From NCBI GenBank assembly GCA_036788195.1, contig DAIQNX010000014.1:10438-74437 (forward strand): DNA of 64,000 nt, read 5' to 3'. The position numbers and the translations under genes were made by a program. This document shows positions 1-8,342 of this stretch, piece by piece. The DNA comes from CALFXN01 sp937957815. Lineage in GTDB: Bacteria; Synergistota; Synergistia; Synergistales; Aminobacteriaceae. Each line of letters begins with the position of its first letter. Within the stretch, counting starts at the first letter, position 1. The notes under the pieces are model-generated. The model had not been told where the DNA came from. It saw only the letters and a list, made by a program, of their open reading frames with translations, and searched no databases.

Positions 1-2
1 AT

Positions 3-542
3 ACGGCGATCAATACGGCGCTCGAAGCCGTCATGAAACTTCGCGATACGGCGAGCAGCCATGACCGGCTCTTCATCGTCGAAGTCATGGGGCGCGATTC
101 GGGGTTTCTGGCGCTCGAAGTCGCCGTGGCGGGAGGCGCGGAATACGTGGTGGTCCCGGAGCTCCGGTTCGATATCGGGAAGCTCTGCGATCGTCTGCAC
201 TACTCCCGGCGCCGCGGGAAGACGCACTCCCTGATCATCCTCGCCGAAGGCGCGATGTCCGCCGTCGAACTTCGCGACCGCCTCAGGGATACCGGCGGAT
301 ACGACGCGCGAATCACCGTACTCGGGTACCTTCAGCGCGGGGGAAGCCCCACTGCCCGGGATGCGATCCTCGCGTCGCGCATGGGGAGCTTCGCCGTCGA
401 GTCAATGCTCGCGGGGGAGAGCGGATCCATGGTCGGATGCGTCAACAACACGATGGACCTCCATCCTCTCGAGCGGGCCTGGAAGGAACGCAAACTCCTG
501 AACCCGGAACTTCTGGACCTCGTGGAAAAGCTGAGCATATGA
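3..542 (+). CDS. pfkA: 6-phosphofructokinase, C-terminal part (5' end outside window)
   Basis: The open frame enters from the left edge of the window and ends at TGA 540-542, so only about the last 180 residues are seen. The segment KLRDTASSHDRLFIVEVMGR followed by a GG-AEYVVVPE stretch is the characteristic C-terminal half of bacterial ATP-dependent PfkA, which phosphorylates fructose-6-phosphate to fructose-1,6-bisphosphate in cytoplasmic glycolysis. The later VLGYLQRGGSPTARD segment is the substrate and effector-binding region of the same family. The ATP-binding N-terminus is not visible, so ATP versus pyrophosphate dependence cannot be judged directly. The stop codon overlaps the start of the next gene (ATGA), suggesting co-transcription. 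Confidence 0.93.
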   Translation, partial: TAINTALEAVMKLRDTASSHDRLFIVEVMGRDSGFLALEVAVAGGAEYVVVPELRFDIGKLCDRLHYSRRRGKTHSLIILAEGAMSAVELRDRLRDTGGYDARITVLGYLQRGGSPTARDAILASRMGSFAVESMLAGESGSMVGCVNNTMDLHPLERAWKERKLLNPELLDLVEKLSI

Positions 543-1462
543 CGACCCGCGGAGAAGAGAGACGTGTCGTCTTTCGGAGTGTGGACGACGCGCCCGGGAG
601 TACGCTGGAATCGCCCGCGGCATTGCCCGGAGGAGTTGCGGAGGCGCTCGTTTCCCTCGTTGCGTCGAACAGGGCCGGACGCGGCTTGTCCTCGCTGTGC
701 GCGCCGTCTTTTTTCGAACGCGCGCTGCCGCTTCTCGAGCGGGCGCGGGATGTCGTCATCGTTACGGGATTTTTCATTCCGGCATGCATAGCTCCCGAGA
801 CCGACGGGCCGGGTGGAAGCGTCGTTCTCGGACGGGCGCTGGAGAGACTCGGGAAAAAAGTCCGGATCGTTACGGATGTCCTGTGTTTCGACGCGGTGTC
901 GGCGTGCAGTTCGTCGGTGGGTGGGCCGTCCGTTCTGTCAGTTTCATCGTCCGGGGCGATGTTGACGGACGGGGGCGATCTCCTCGTGTTCATCGAACGT
1001 GTCGGGAGGGCGTCGGACGGCCGGTATTACAACATGCGCCGCGAGGATATAACCCGATGGGTCGTCCCGCTCGACGATACGGCCCTGACGGCCTTGGCGC
1101 GCGGAATTCCCGTTCTCGGAGTCGGGGATGGGGGGAACGAGGCCGGAATGGGGTATTTTCGCGAGTTATTCCCTTCGGTCCTTCCTGATTTTGCCGAATG
1201 TTGCTCCGTCGTCCCGTCGACGTGCGCTCTCCCCGTCGACGTCTCCTCGTGGGGGGCGTACGCGCTTGCGGCTGCGCTATCCGTTCGGAACGGCAGATGG
1301 CTCGGGCATACGGATGACGAAGAGATCGCGATGCTCCGCGCAATGTGCGACGCCGGAGCCGTCGACGGCGTTACGCGACGGCGCGACCTCTCGGTGGATC
1401 AATTCCCGCGGGACGAGATTCTCGGCGTCGTCCGCGGCATTCGTTCGGTTTGTCCGGATTAA
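539..1462 (+). CDS. DUF4392 / D-glutamate cyclase-like protein
   Basis: A 307-residue protein whose ATG overlaps the pfkA stop by four bases. It carries a DUF4392-type domain: a VIVTGFFIP segment near residue 75, a nucleotide-fold stretch GRALERLGKKVRIVTD, and the hallmark GVGDGGNEAGMG motif near residue 200. The family is related to the catalytic part of mammalian D-glutamate cyclase, which converts D-glutamate to 5-oxo-D-proline. A role in D-glutamate handling, and hence in peptidoglycan precursor balance, is inference from that family. The TAA stop overlaps the stop of the convergent ECF gene and no terminator hairpin is visible between them. Confidence 0.75.
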   Translation: MTTRGEERRVVFRSVDDAPGSTLESPAALPGGVAEALVSLVASNRAGRGLSSLCAPSFFERALPLLERARDVVIVTGFFIPACIAPETDGPGGSVVLGRALERLGKKVRIVTDVLCFDAVSACSSSVGGPSVLSVSSSGAMLTDGGDLLVFIERVGRASDGRYYNMRREDITRWVVPLDDTALTALARGIPVLGVGDGGNEAGMGYFRELFPSVLPDFAECCSVVPSTCALPVDVSSWGAYALAAALSVRNGRWLGHTDDEEIAMLRAMCDAGAVDGVTRRRDLSVDQFPRDEILGVVRGIRSVCPD

Positions 1463-1980
1463 CTTCCGGCGCTCTTCCGACAGGACGCCTCTTCCCGGAC
1501 GATCCCGGGTATTCTGTTCCTGACGATCGGGACGATCACGCGTGCCGCGAGAATGCCGATAGCCGTCTGGATCACGTCCGTTGCGAACTCGACGGGAGCT
1601 GCGGGAAGTCCGTAGAGGAGTGCCGCAAGCGACGTGTACCCCGCGATCATGACGATCGCGGCGCATCCGGTGGCGACGAATATCCCGCGATGCGCGAGCG
1701 AGCCTGCGACAAATCCTTCGAAGCCCTTGATGAAAAACGTGAACGGTGCCCACAACGGGTATCCGAGCAGGAGGTCGGCCAGGGATGCGCCGACGGCTGC
1801 GGAGAGCGCTCCGTATCGTCTGCCGGACACGAGGGCGACCGTGTAGATGACGGCTTCCCCGAAGTTGAAATACACGCGGTATCCCGGTACGGGGACGCTG
1901 ATCATCGTGGCGACGATAACCGCCGCCGCGGCCAGTGCACCGAGAGCGACTCTTCCGGCGGCGTTCTGATGCGCGTTCAT
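1459..1980 (-). CDS. ECF transporter S component (substrate-binding membrane subunit)
   Basis: A 173-residue, very hydrophobic protein with about five membrane segments. It contains the FNFGEAVIYTVALVSGRRYG stretch and a later LADLLLGYPLWAPFTFFIKG segment, the pattern of small S components of energy-coupling factor importers. These bind a vitamin or other micronutrient and work with a shared EcfA-EcfA'-EcfT module. No such module is in this window, so it probably uses one encoded elsewhere. The substrate cannot be told from sequence. A purine-rich ribosome site (GGACGGAGAG) precedes the ATG. It converges on the DUF4392 gene with overlapping stop codons. Confidence 0.8.
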   Translation of the reverse strand: MNAHQNAAGRVALGALAAAAVIVATMISVPVPGYRVYFNFGEAVIYTVALVSGRRYGALSAAVGASLADLLLGYPLWAPFTFFIKGFEGFVAGSLAHRGIFVATGCAAIVMIAGYTSLAALLYGLPAAPVEFATDVIQTAIGILAARVIVPIVRNRIPGIVREEASCRKSAGS

Positions 1981-2126
1981 GTTCTCTCCGTCCTTCGAAC
2001 TCGTATTTGTGCTTTGATTCTATTCATGGTACAGTGTTCTGCGTAGCTCCAGATGACGCATGATTATCCCCTTTCTGGACCGGCGAGTGGCGTTCCGCCT
2101 GTACGTTTTCCGGGACGGTATGTATA

Positions 2127-2576
2127 ATGACCAGGAACAGGGTTCTCTTCTTATTTCTTCTCATCGGCGGGATCGTTGTCCTTCTGGCCTCCTGTTTCGT
2201 GGGTATCCGACGGGGCGACAGAGGGACCGGAAGCGACGGACTGGTTTTTCATGGTGCGGATATCAGGGATGAAACCCTGCTGCCTCCGAAGGTCCGGAAA
2301 GATGTTCCCGTTTTTCCCGGAACCGTGCGGACGCTCTGCGTCAGATTCCGGTACGAGACGCTCGATAACGGTTGCATGGCGCAGCTTCTCTGGCTCCACG
2401 GCGGTGTTATCATACGGCGCGAAGAGATCGTCCTCGCTCATGGAGAGGGGACGAAATGTCTGTGTTTGAGTTTTTGTGACGGAATTCCGCTCCCCGCCGG
2501 TGGTTACGAGGCGCGGATCGTCACATCCGCCGGGACGAGATGGAGCGGGAATTTCATCGTTTCCGGCGATGTGTAG
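2127..2576 (+). CDS. putative lipoprotein of unknown function
   Basis: A 149-residue protein with a hydrophobic N-terminus (residues 7-22) ending in a plausible lipobox, LASC, with Cys23 as the lipidated residue. This would place it in the inner or outer membrane facing the periplasm. The rest (VRFRYETLDNGCMAQLLWLHG and later strands) looks beta-rich and matches no family I recognise. It lies between a divergent transporter gene and the aldolase/rho genes. The start is uncertain because a TATAAT sequence overlaps the ATG and there is no clear ribosome site. Real coding is supported by the coherent signal peptide and by the lack of any alternative gene here. Confidence 0.6.
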   Translation: MTRNRVLFLFLLIGGIVVLLASCFVGIRRGDRGTGSDGLVFHGADIRDETLLPPKVRKDVPVFPGTVRTLCVRFRYETLDNGCMAQLLWLHGGVIIRREEIVLAHGEGTKCLCLSFCDGIPLPAGGYEARIVTSAGTRWSGNFIVSGDV

Positions 2577-2612
2577 AGATGTGAAAGAGATTTTTTCGAG
2601 GGATGGGATAGA

Positions 2613-3269
2613 TTGGAATTTTTCATCGACACGGCGAATATCGGAGAAATACGAACGGCGGAGTCCTGGGGCGTCATTTCTGGAGTGACCACGAATCCCA
2701 GTCTGGTTTCACGGGAGAACGGCGACTTTTTCGAGATGCTCAAATCGATCGCCGGGCTCGTGAATGGCCCGGTCAGTGCCGAAGTGACGGCTCCTTCGGC
2801 GGACGGAATGATCGGCGAGGCGAGGCGTCTTGCCTCCATCGCGTCGAATGTCGTCATCAAGATCCCGATGATTCCCGAAGGAATGTCCGTCGTCCGTTCG
2901 CTCTCCCGGGATGGGATCCCGACGAACGTGACCCTCGTTTTCTCCCCCCAGCAGGCCTTGCTTGCCGCGCGCGCGGGAGCGACGTACGTCAGCCCCTTTG
3001 TCGGTCGACTCGACGATATCGGTGAGGACGGAGTCGGACTCGTGCGGGATATCGCCGAACTGTTTTCGATCCATGATGTGGATACGAGGATCATCGCCGC
3101 CAGCATCCGGCATCCCCGGCATGTCTTCGAGTGCGCCCTTGCGGGAGCCGATATCGCCACGGTGCCGTTCAAGGTGCTCGAACAGTGTTTCTTTCACCCT
3201 CTGACCGAAAGGGGTCTCGAATCGTTCATGAAAGACTGGAACCGGTACCGCGCGAATCATGGCAGCTAA
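2613..3269 (+). CDS. fsa: transaldolase / fructose-6-phosphate aldolase family protein
   Basis: A 218-residue protein starting at TTG, the only start that gives the family's standard N-terminus MEFFIDTANIGEIR. The next segment, GVTTNPSL, and the Schiff-base lysine in VIKIPMI near residue 86 are typical of the short transaldolase family (TalB-like and Fsa). Members either transfer dihydroxyacetone units in the non-oxidative pentose phosphate pathway or cleave fructose-6-phosphate; the sequence alone does not separate these roles. A split transketolase at 20582-22425 makes a pentose-phosphate role likely. Length is typical. The end overlaps the rho start by 11 bases. Confidence 0.9.
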   Translation: MEFFIDTANIGEIRTAESWGVISGVTTNPSLVSRENGDFFEMLKSIAGLVNGPVSAEVTAPSADGMIGEARRLASIASNVVIKIPMIPEGMSVVRSLSRDGIPTNVTLVFSPQQALLAARAGATYVSPFVGRLDDIGEDGVGLVRDIAELFSIHDVDTRIIAASIRHPRHVFECALAGADIATVPFKVLEQCFFHPLTERGLESFMKDWNRYRANHGS

Positions 3270-4698
3270 GAATACTTCCAGGACAGCCCGAGCGGCGGAG
3301 AAGAAGGCTCCCGCCGAAATCCGGCAGGAAGAGGCCGTCGCAGTCCGGGAGGAGTCCGTGCAGGAGTCGGGCGCGCCCATAGTCGTCGCCGACGGAGCTT
3401 CCGAACAGGATGTTGCCACGCAGTCGGATTCGAGGAACGCTCCCCGTCCGAAGTACTCGTACTCGAAACTCGAACCCAGGGTCCTTGCCGATCTGCGCAA
3501 GATCGCGAAGGACATGGGAGTTTCGGGGTTTTCCTCCCTCCGCAAGGATGACCTGATCATCGCGATTCTGAAGGCGCAGGCCGACGCGATGAACTTCCGT
3601 TTCGGGGGAGGGACGCTCGAGGTCCTGACCGAAGGGTACGGATTCCTGCGCCCGAAGGGGCTACTCCCGAGCGACAACGACGTTTACGTTTCGTCCTCCC
3701 AGATCCGGCGTTTCGGACTTCGGAACGGTGATGTCATCTGGGGATTCGTCCGTCCTCCCAAGGACCAGGAACACTACGAGGCTCTCCTCCGCGTCGAAAT
3801 GGTCAACTTCTCCGATCCGGAGGCCGCGAGAAAACGCCCCCAGTTCGGCGCGCTCACGCCGGTCTTTCCCGACGAGAAACTGACGCTCGAAACGGACCCC
3901 AGGGAGATCTCCACGCGTCTCGTGGATCTCTTTTCCCCGATCGGCAAAGGACAGAGAGCCCTCGTCGTCTCCCCGCCGAAAGCCGGAAAAACCACGCTCA
4001 TCAAGCGGATCGCGAACTCCATCACGCAGAACTATCCCGACATCATCCTGATGGTCCTCCTCGTGGACGAACGTCCCGAGGAGGTGACGGATATGGCGCG
4101 TTCCGTTGACGGCGAGATTATCGCTTCCACGTTCGACCGTCCCGCCGACGAGCATATCCGCGTGGCGAACCTCGCGCTCGAAAAGGCGAAACGGCTGGTG
4201 GAGGTCGGAAAGGACGTTGTGCTCCTCCTCGATTCGATTACGCGGCTCGCCCGCGCCTCGAACCTCGTCGTCCCTCCGTCGGGACGGACGCTCTCCGGCG
4301 GCATGGACCCCGCCGCGCTCTACTTCCCGAAGAGATTTTTCGGCGCTGCGCGGAACATCGAGGAAGGAGGCAGCCTCACGATCATCGGAACGGCGCTTGT
4401 CGACACGGGCAGCCGTATGGATGACGTGATCTACGAGGAGTTCAAGGGAACTGGAAACATGGAACTTCACCTTTCCCGCAAGCTGGCGGAACAGAGGATC
4501 TTCCCCGCGATCGACATCACGAAGTCCGGAACGCGGCGCGAGGAGCTCCTGTTCAGCGAGGAAGATCTCGGCAAGCTCTGGCTTCTCCGGCGCCGCATCG
4601 TCAGTGTCGACGAGTCCGCGGCGTTGTCGCTCATCATAGATAAACTGAAGCAGTCTGCAACGAACAGGGAATTTTTCATGTCCATCAAGCTTGCCTAG
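3259..4698 (+). CDS. rho: transcription termination factor Rho
   Basis: A 479-residue hexameric RNA-dependent ATPase that terminates transcription. A charged, low-complexity extension of about 65 residues precedes the Rho N domain (about 68-105), the cold-shock-like RNA-binding domain (GGGTLEVLTEGYGFLR near 116-131) and the RecA-type ATPase core. The core has Walker A PPKAGKTT at 229-236, then the VDERPEEVTDM and DSITRLARA motifs. The final part contains the expected GTALVDTGSRMDDVIYEEFK and RRIFP-like elements (here QRIFPAIDI). The ATG overlaps the end of the upstream aldolase gene, implying translational coupling. Confidence 0.97.
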   Translation: MAAKNTSRTARAAEKKAPAEIRQEEAVAVREESVQESGAPIVVADGASEQDVATQSDSRNAPRPKYSYSKLEPRVLADLRKIAKDMGVSGFSSLRKDDLIIAILKAQADAMNFRFGGGTLEVLTEGYGFLRPKGLLPSDNDVYVSSSQIRRFGLRNGDVIWGFVRPPKDQEHYEALLRVEMVNFSDPEAARKRPQFGALTPVFPDEKLTLETDPREISTRLVDLFSPIGKGQRALVVSPPKAGKTTLIKRIANSITQNYPDIILMVLLVDERPEEVTDMARSVDGEIIASTFDRPADEHIRVANLALEKAKRLVEVGKDVVLLLDSITRLARASNLVVPPSGRTLSGGMDPAALYFPKRFFGAARNIEEGGSLTIIGTALVDTGSRMDDVIYEEFKGTGNMELHLSRKLAEQRIFPAIDITKSGTRREELLFSEEDLGKLWLLRRRIVSVDESAALSLIIDKLKQSATNREFFMSIKLA

Positions 4699-4708
4699 AT
4701 CCCCGAAG

Positions 4709-4738
4709 GAGGTGCCGGACCGTGTTTTACGGCGCCTC
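4709..4738 (+). other. inverted repeat in the rho to M23 gap
   Basis: Arms GAGGTGCCG and CGGCGCCTC (one G-U pair in RNA) flank a 12-base loop. No T-run follows, so it is not a classical intrinsic terminator. It may be a processing or stability element after rho, or chance. Confidence 0.3.
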
Positions 4739-4764
4739 ACGAAAGGATCAAAGGAGGGAGATGC

Positions 4765-6561
4765 GTGAAGAAGAAATCGTCGAAGAAAGTCCCCGGAGCC
4801 TTTCGGGGAAAGGGACGATTCGGTTTTATCACGGTTGTTTTTCTTATGCTGGGTGCAGCGGTTCTTCTGACCGTCAGCGCGGGAAACAGGCACGCGATGG
4901 TCGCGTGGGGAAGCCTTCCCCATGAGAAACCCTCGGGGGAACCCGAGGCACAGGATCCCCGCTTTATCGTCGTCGATGTATCGGATGCGAAGGTTGAAGA
5001 GGATGCTGAACCGGATGTTCCCAGATCCGCGGCCACAGCCTCCGGAGGACGGAACGGTGCGCCCGTGGCGGGACGGGAGAGCGTTTCCGGCGTTCTGCCA
5101 CCTGTTTCCGCATCTCTCCTCGCGGGACGGGGAATCGAAAAGGCCCTCAGGTCTGTGCCCCCGGTCGCGCCGGCCGTCCCCTCTCCGGTTCCGGAGAAGA
5201 CGCCGCTTGTCGTGATGCTCCCGAAAGAGACGCGCGTTCCGGCCGTTCCCGCGGCCGCGCGGACGATGGGGGTACCGCTCCGTGAAGGCGCGAAAACGTC
5301 CGTCTCCTCGCTTCCGTCTTCCGTCCCGGAAGCCGATGTTCCGTCGTATCTCGGAATATCGAACGCCTCTTCGTTCGTCTCGCACGATGTCTCGAAACAC
5401 GCGGACGGAGAGAAGCCCGACGTGACGCCGTTCTCGGAGAAGACAATTCCGGATTACGACGTCATCGAACTGAAGGCCGACGACACCGTGACGAAGCTTC
5501 CGGAACTCGACGAACTGGAAGACGCGTCCGACGACAAGGGGGGCGACGAGATCGTCCTCCACCCGGTCCGGCCGGACTGGACCGAACACACCGTCAGGAG
5601 CGGCGAGACTCTTTCCGATATTGCGCTGAAATATGGAGTCCGAACCGATTCTGTCGTTCGTGCCAACGAACTCAAGAGTCCTGACCGACTTGCGGACAAG
5701 CAGCTTCTCCTCGTTCCGAATTCCGACGACGGAGTGGAAGCGACGCTCGAGGAGGTCAGAACGCGAAAGGCGCGGATCGCCGAGAAGCTGGATCAGGCGA
5801 AGCCGTTGCACGTCACGACGTACGTCGTGGGAGCCGGGGACAGCCTCTGGTCCATCGCGAACCGTTTCAATGTCGAAATCGATACGATCTTCGGTTCGAA
5901 TCCGCTCAGGAATCCCGATGTTCTCAAACCGGGCATGGCACTGAGGGTCCCGAACCAGGACGGTATTTTCGTTACGATCAGAAAGGGCGAAACGGTCGAC
6001 CAACTCGCGAAAAAATACAAGATTTCCGCGGCGAAAATTCGATCCGTCAACGCGGGAGCGGATCTCGCAATTCTCGTTCCGGGCAGGGAACTCTTCCTTC
6101 CGGGAGCGGCGCCCGAAGCGACGACGTCGGCCGATGACGATTCGAAGCCGGTCGTGAAGGCCGAGAAAAACGTTTCGCGGGGGTTCCGCTGGCCCCTTAT
6201 CGGAAAGATCAACAGCCCCTTCGGCTGGCGTCGGCACCCGATTTCCCGAAGGCGTCAGTTCCATACGGGAATGGACATCAAAGGGCCGCGGGGGCGCGCG
6301 ATCCATGCGGCGAAAGCCGGCAGAGTCGTCTACGTCGGCTGGATGAGCGGATACGGCCGGACGGTCGTCGTCAATCACGGGAACGGATATTCCTCGTTCT
6401 ACGCGCACTGTCAGACACTCAACGTTCGTCAGGGACAGGCGGTCACTCCGAACAGCGTCATCGCGTCCGTCGGATCGAGCGGACGGGCGACTGGAACCCA
6501 CCTCCATTTCGAGGTGCGATTGAACAACAGGCCGATCAATCCGCGGAAGTTGCTGCGCTAG
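4765..6561 (+). CDS. LysM-domain M23 family metallopeptidase (murein endopeptidase)
   Basis: A 598-residue membrane-anchored cell-wall hydrolase. The GTG start is set by AAGGAGGGAG upstream. Residues about 19-38 form one membrane segment, followed by a long Pro/Ala/Val-rich linker to about residue 270. Three LysM-like peptidoglycan-binding modules follow (about 272-318, 351-398 and 400-448). The C-terminal M23/LytM domain (about 470-598) has the zinc ligands HTGMD and HLHFE and the FYAHC element, so it looks catalytically intact. The expected role is cutting peptide crosslinks during growth or division. It lies downstream of rho without a clear promoter of its own. Confidence 0.9.
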   Translation: MKKKSSKKVPGAFRGKGRFGFITVVFLMLGAAVLLTVSAGNRHAMVAWGSLPHEKPSGEPEAQDPRFIVVDVSDAKVEEDAEPDVPRSAATASGGRNGAPVAGRESVSGVLPPVSASLLAGRGIEKALRSVPPVAPAVPSPVPEKTPLVVMLPKETRVPAVPAAARTMGVPLREGAKTSVSSLPSSVPEADVPSYLGISNASSFVSHDVSKHADGEKPDVTPFSEKTIPDYDVIELKADDTVTKLPELDELEDASDDKGGDEIVLHPVRPDWTEHTVRSGETLSDIALKYGVRTDSVVRANELKSPDRLADKQLLLVPNSDDGVEATLEEVRTRKARIAEKLDQAKPLHVTTYVVGAGDSLWSIANRFNVEIDTIFGSNPLRNPDVLKPGMALRVPNQDGIFVTIRKGETVDQLAKKYKISAAKIRSVNAGADLAILVPGRELFLPGAAPEATTSADDDSKPVVKAEKNVSRGFRWPLIGKINSPFGWRRHPISRRRQFHTGMDIKGPRGRAIHAAKAGRVVYVGWMSGYGRTVVVNHGNGYSSFYAHCQTLNVRQGQAVTPNSVIASVGSSGRATGTHLHFEVRLNNRPINPRKLLR

Positions 6562-6573
6562 GCAATTTGCTGC

Positions 6574-6603
6574 ATGACATTCTAGGTTGAATTGGGGTAC
6601 ACT
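6574..6603 (+). promoter_or_regulatory. candidate pyrG promoter
   Basis: ATGACA (6574-6579) and TACACT (6598-6603) with an 18-base spacer, just after the stop of the M23 gene and 96 bases before the pyrG start. The match to a housekeeping sigma promoter is moderate. No transcription data are available. Confidence 0.45.
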
Positions 6604-6676
6604 GGACCACGGAGATGTTCCGGCCTTCACGACACCGTGCGGGAGGAGAATCTCCATGGTCCTTATTCTTTTTCCC
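6604..6676 (+). promoter_or_regulatory. candidate transcription attenuator in the pyrG leader
   Basis: Arm 6604-6616 (GGACCACGGAGAT) pairs with arm 6650-6662 (ATCTCCATGGTCC) over 12 of 13 positions and is followed directly by a T-rich run (TTATTCTTTTT). This is the architecture of an intrinsic terminator placed between promoter and pyrG. In Bacillus, pyrG leaders carry a CTP-responsive attenuator; whether this one senses CTP is inference. If transcription starts near 6610, only the GGAGAT part of the left arm would be in the RNA, which weakens the model. Confidence 0.45.
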
Positions 6677-6699
6677 GTGTGGGGATGGAGGGCCTCTGG

Positions 6700-8307
6700 A
6701 TGGCAAAGTTCGTGTTCGTTACGGGCGGTGTGGTTTCTTCCCTCGGAAAGGGCATTACGGCCGCTTCGCTGGGAGTGCTTCTGAAAAAGCGCGGGTTGCG
6801 CGTTTCGATCATCAAACTCGATCCCTACATCAACGTCGATGCAGGGACGATGAATCCCTTCCAGCACGGAGAGGTTTTCGTCACGAACGATGGAGCCGAG
6901 ACCGATCTCGATCTCGGACATTACGAACGCTTCATCGACGAGTCGCTTTCATCCGACAACAACGTCACGACGGGCAAGATCTACTCTTCGGTCATTTCCA
7001 AGGAGCGGAGAGGCATCTACCTCGGCGGTACCGTCCAGGTCATTCCCCACATCACGAACGAAATCCAGGAGCGTATCCTGCGAACCGCGGACAAGATGGA
7101 CGTCGTGATCGCCGAGATCGGCGGCACCGTCGGAGACATCGAGGGACAGCCGTTTCTCGAGGCTATCCGTCAGATGGCGACCCGTGTCGGTCGCGAGAAT
7201 GTCCTCTACTGCCACGTGACGCTCGTCCCTTACCTGGAGGCGGCGAAGGAACTCAAGACGAAACCGACGCAGCACAGCGTCCAGGAACTCAGGAGGATCG
7301 GCATCCTTCCCGACATCATCGTCTGCAGATCGCATTACGAGGTCTGCGATGAAATGCGCGACAAGATCGCGCTGTTCTGCAACGTTCCGAAGGAAGCCGT
7401 CATCCAGGCGCTCGACGAGCCGACGATCTACAGCGTTCCGCTGAGTCTCCACGCGCAGAAGCTCGATACTCTCGTGCTGAAGCGCCTCGGACTGGAAGCC
7501 GTGACGGAACCCGATCTGTCCGACTGGGAGCGGGTTGTTGACCGGTACTGTCATCCGTCCGGGGAAATCGAAATCGCTCTCGTCGGCAAGTATGTCAACC
7601 ACAAGGACGCGTATCTGAGCGTCGTCGAGGCGCTGTACCACGCCGGTGTCCGGCACGACGTCCGGGTTTCGATCCGTTCCGTCGAAGCGGAGGAAATCGA
7701 GGAGAAAGGGGCGGATACGGTCCTTTCCGGAGTTTCGGGGATCGTCGTTCCGGGCGGATTCGGAGCTCGCGGATTCGAAGGCAAGGTTCTCGCGGCGCGG
7801 TATGCCAGGGAGCAGCGGATCCCGTATTTCGGCCTCTGTCTCGGTATGCAGGTTGCGGTCGTCGAGTTCGCCCGGAACGTGTGTTCGCTCACGGGAGCCC
7901 ACAGCTCGGAGATCGATCCCGGAGCCGTAAATCCGATCATTCACCTCATGGAAGAACAACGTTCAGTTTCTGACATGGGTGGGACGATGCGTCTCGGCGT
8001 CTATCCGTGCGACCTCGTTCCGAATACCCTGGCGGCGCTCTCCTACGGGGCATCCCGCGTCGAGGAGCGGCACCGCCACCGCTTCGAGTTCAACAACGGG
8101 TACCGGAAGCGGCTCGAAGCAGCCGGGATGGTCGTGTCCGGCGTGTATTCCGCAAAGAATCTCGTCGAGATCATCGAACTTCCCGAGCATCCGTGGTTCG
8201 TCGGAGTGCAGTTCCATCCCGAGTTCCGTTCCCGTCCCGTGAAACCGCATCCGCTTTTCGTGGGGTTCGTCGGTGCGGCTGCGGACAGGACCCGGGGAGA
8301 AGAATGA
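6700..8307 (+). CDS. pyrG: CTP synthase (glutamine-hydrolysing)
   Basis: A 535-residue enzyme that aminates UTP to CTP with ATP and glutamine in the cytoplasm. The ATG at 6700 is chosen because it gives the family's N-terminus MAKFVFVTGGVVSSLGKG and has a GGAGGG site about seven bases upstream. The amidoligase domain (about 1-265) contains KLDPYINVDAGTM and the EIGGTVGDIEGQPF motif. The class I glutamine amidotransferase domain has FGLCLGMQ with nucleophile Cys380 and the final VQFHPEF segment with its catalytic His and Glu. Length is normal. It is the first gene of the run to lptD and its stop overlaps in-frame ATG codons of the next gene. Confidence 0.97.
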   Translation: MAKFVFVTGGVVSSLGKGITAASLGVLLKKRGLRVSIIKLDPYINVDAGTMNPFQHGEVFVTNDGAETDLDLGHYERFIDESLSSDNNVTTGKIYSSVISKERRGIYLGGTVQVIPHITNEIQERILRTADKMDVVIAEIGGTVGDIEGQPFLEAIRQMATRVGRENVLYCHVTLVPYLEAAKELKTKPTQHSVQELRRIGILPDIIVCRSHYEVCDEMRDKIALFCNVPKEAVIQALDEPTIYSVPLSLHAQKLDTLVLKRLGLEAVTEPDLSDWERVVDRYCHPSGEIEIALVGKYVNHKDAYLSVVEALYHAGVRHDVRVSIRSVEAEEIEEKGADTVLSGVSGIVVPGGFGARGFEGKVLAARYAREQRIPYFGLCLGMQVAVVEFARNVCSLTGAHSSEIDPGAVNPIIHLMEEQRSVSDMGGTMRLGVYPCDLVPNTLAALSYGASRVEERHRHRFEFNNGYRKRLEAAGMVVSGVYSAKNLVEIIELPEHPWFVGVQFHPEFRSRPVKPHPLFVGFVGAAADRTRGEE

Positions 8308-8342
8308 TATCCATGACTGAAAAGGAAAGGGGAGGTGGAAGA

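Noticed and set aside
2123..2128. TATAAT overlapping the start of the lipoprotein gene
   Set aside because: No acceptable -35 lies at 16-18 bases, and transcription would start inside the gene with no usable downstream start. Treated as chance or an unproven promoter.
3661..6921. A 1,086-codon open frame on the minus strand, with similar long ones opposite nrdD, secA, cstA, rnj and argS
   Set aside because: They lie antisense to highly conserved genes, are very rich in arginine or acidic repeats, lack ribosome sites and show no family motif. They are mirror frames of G+C-rich codon bias.
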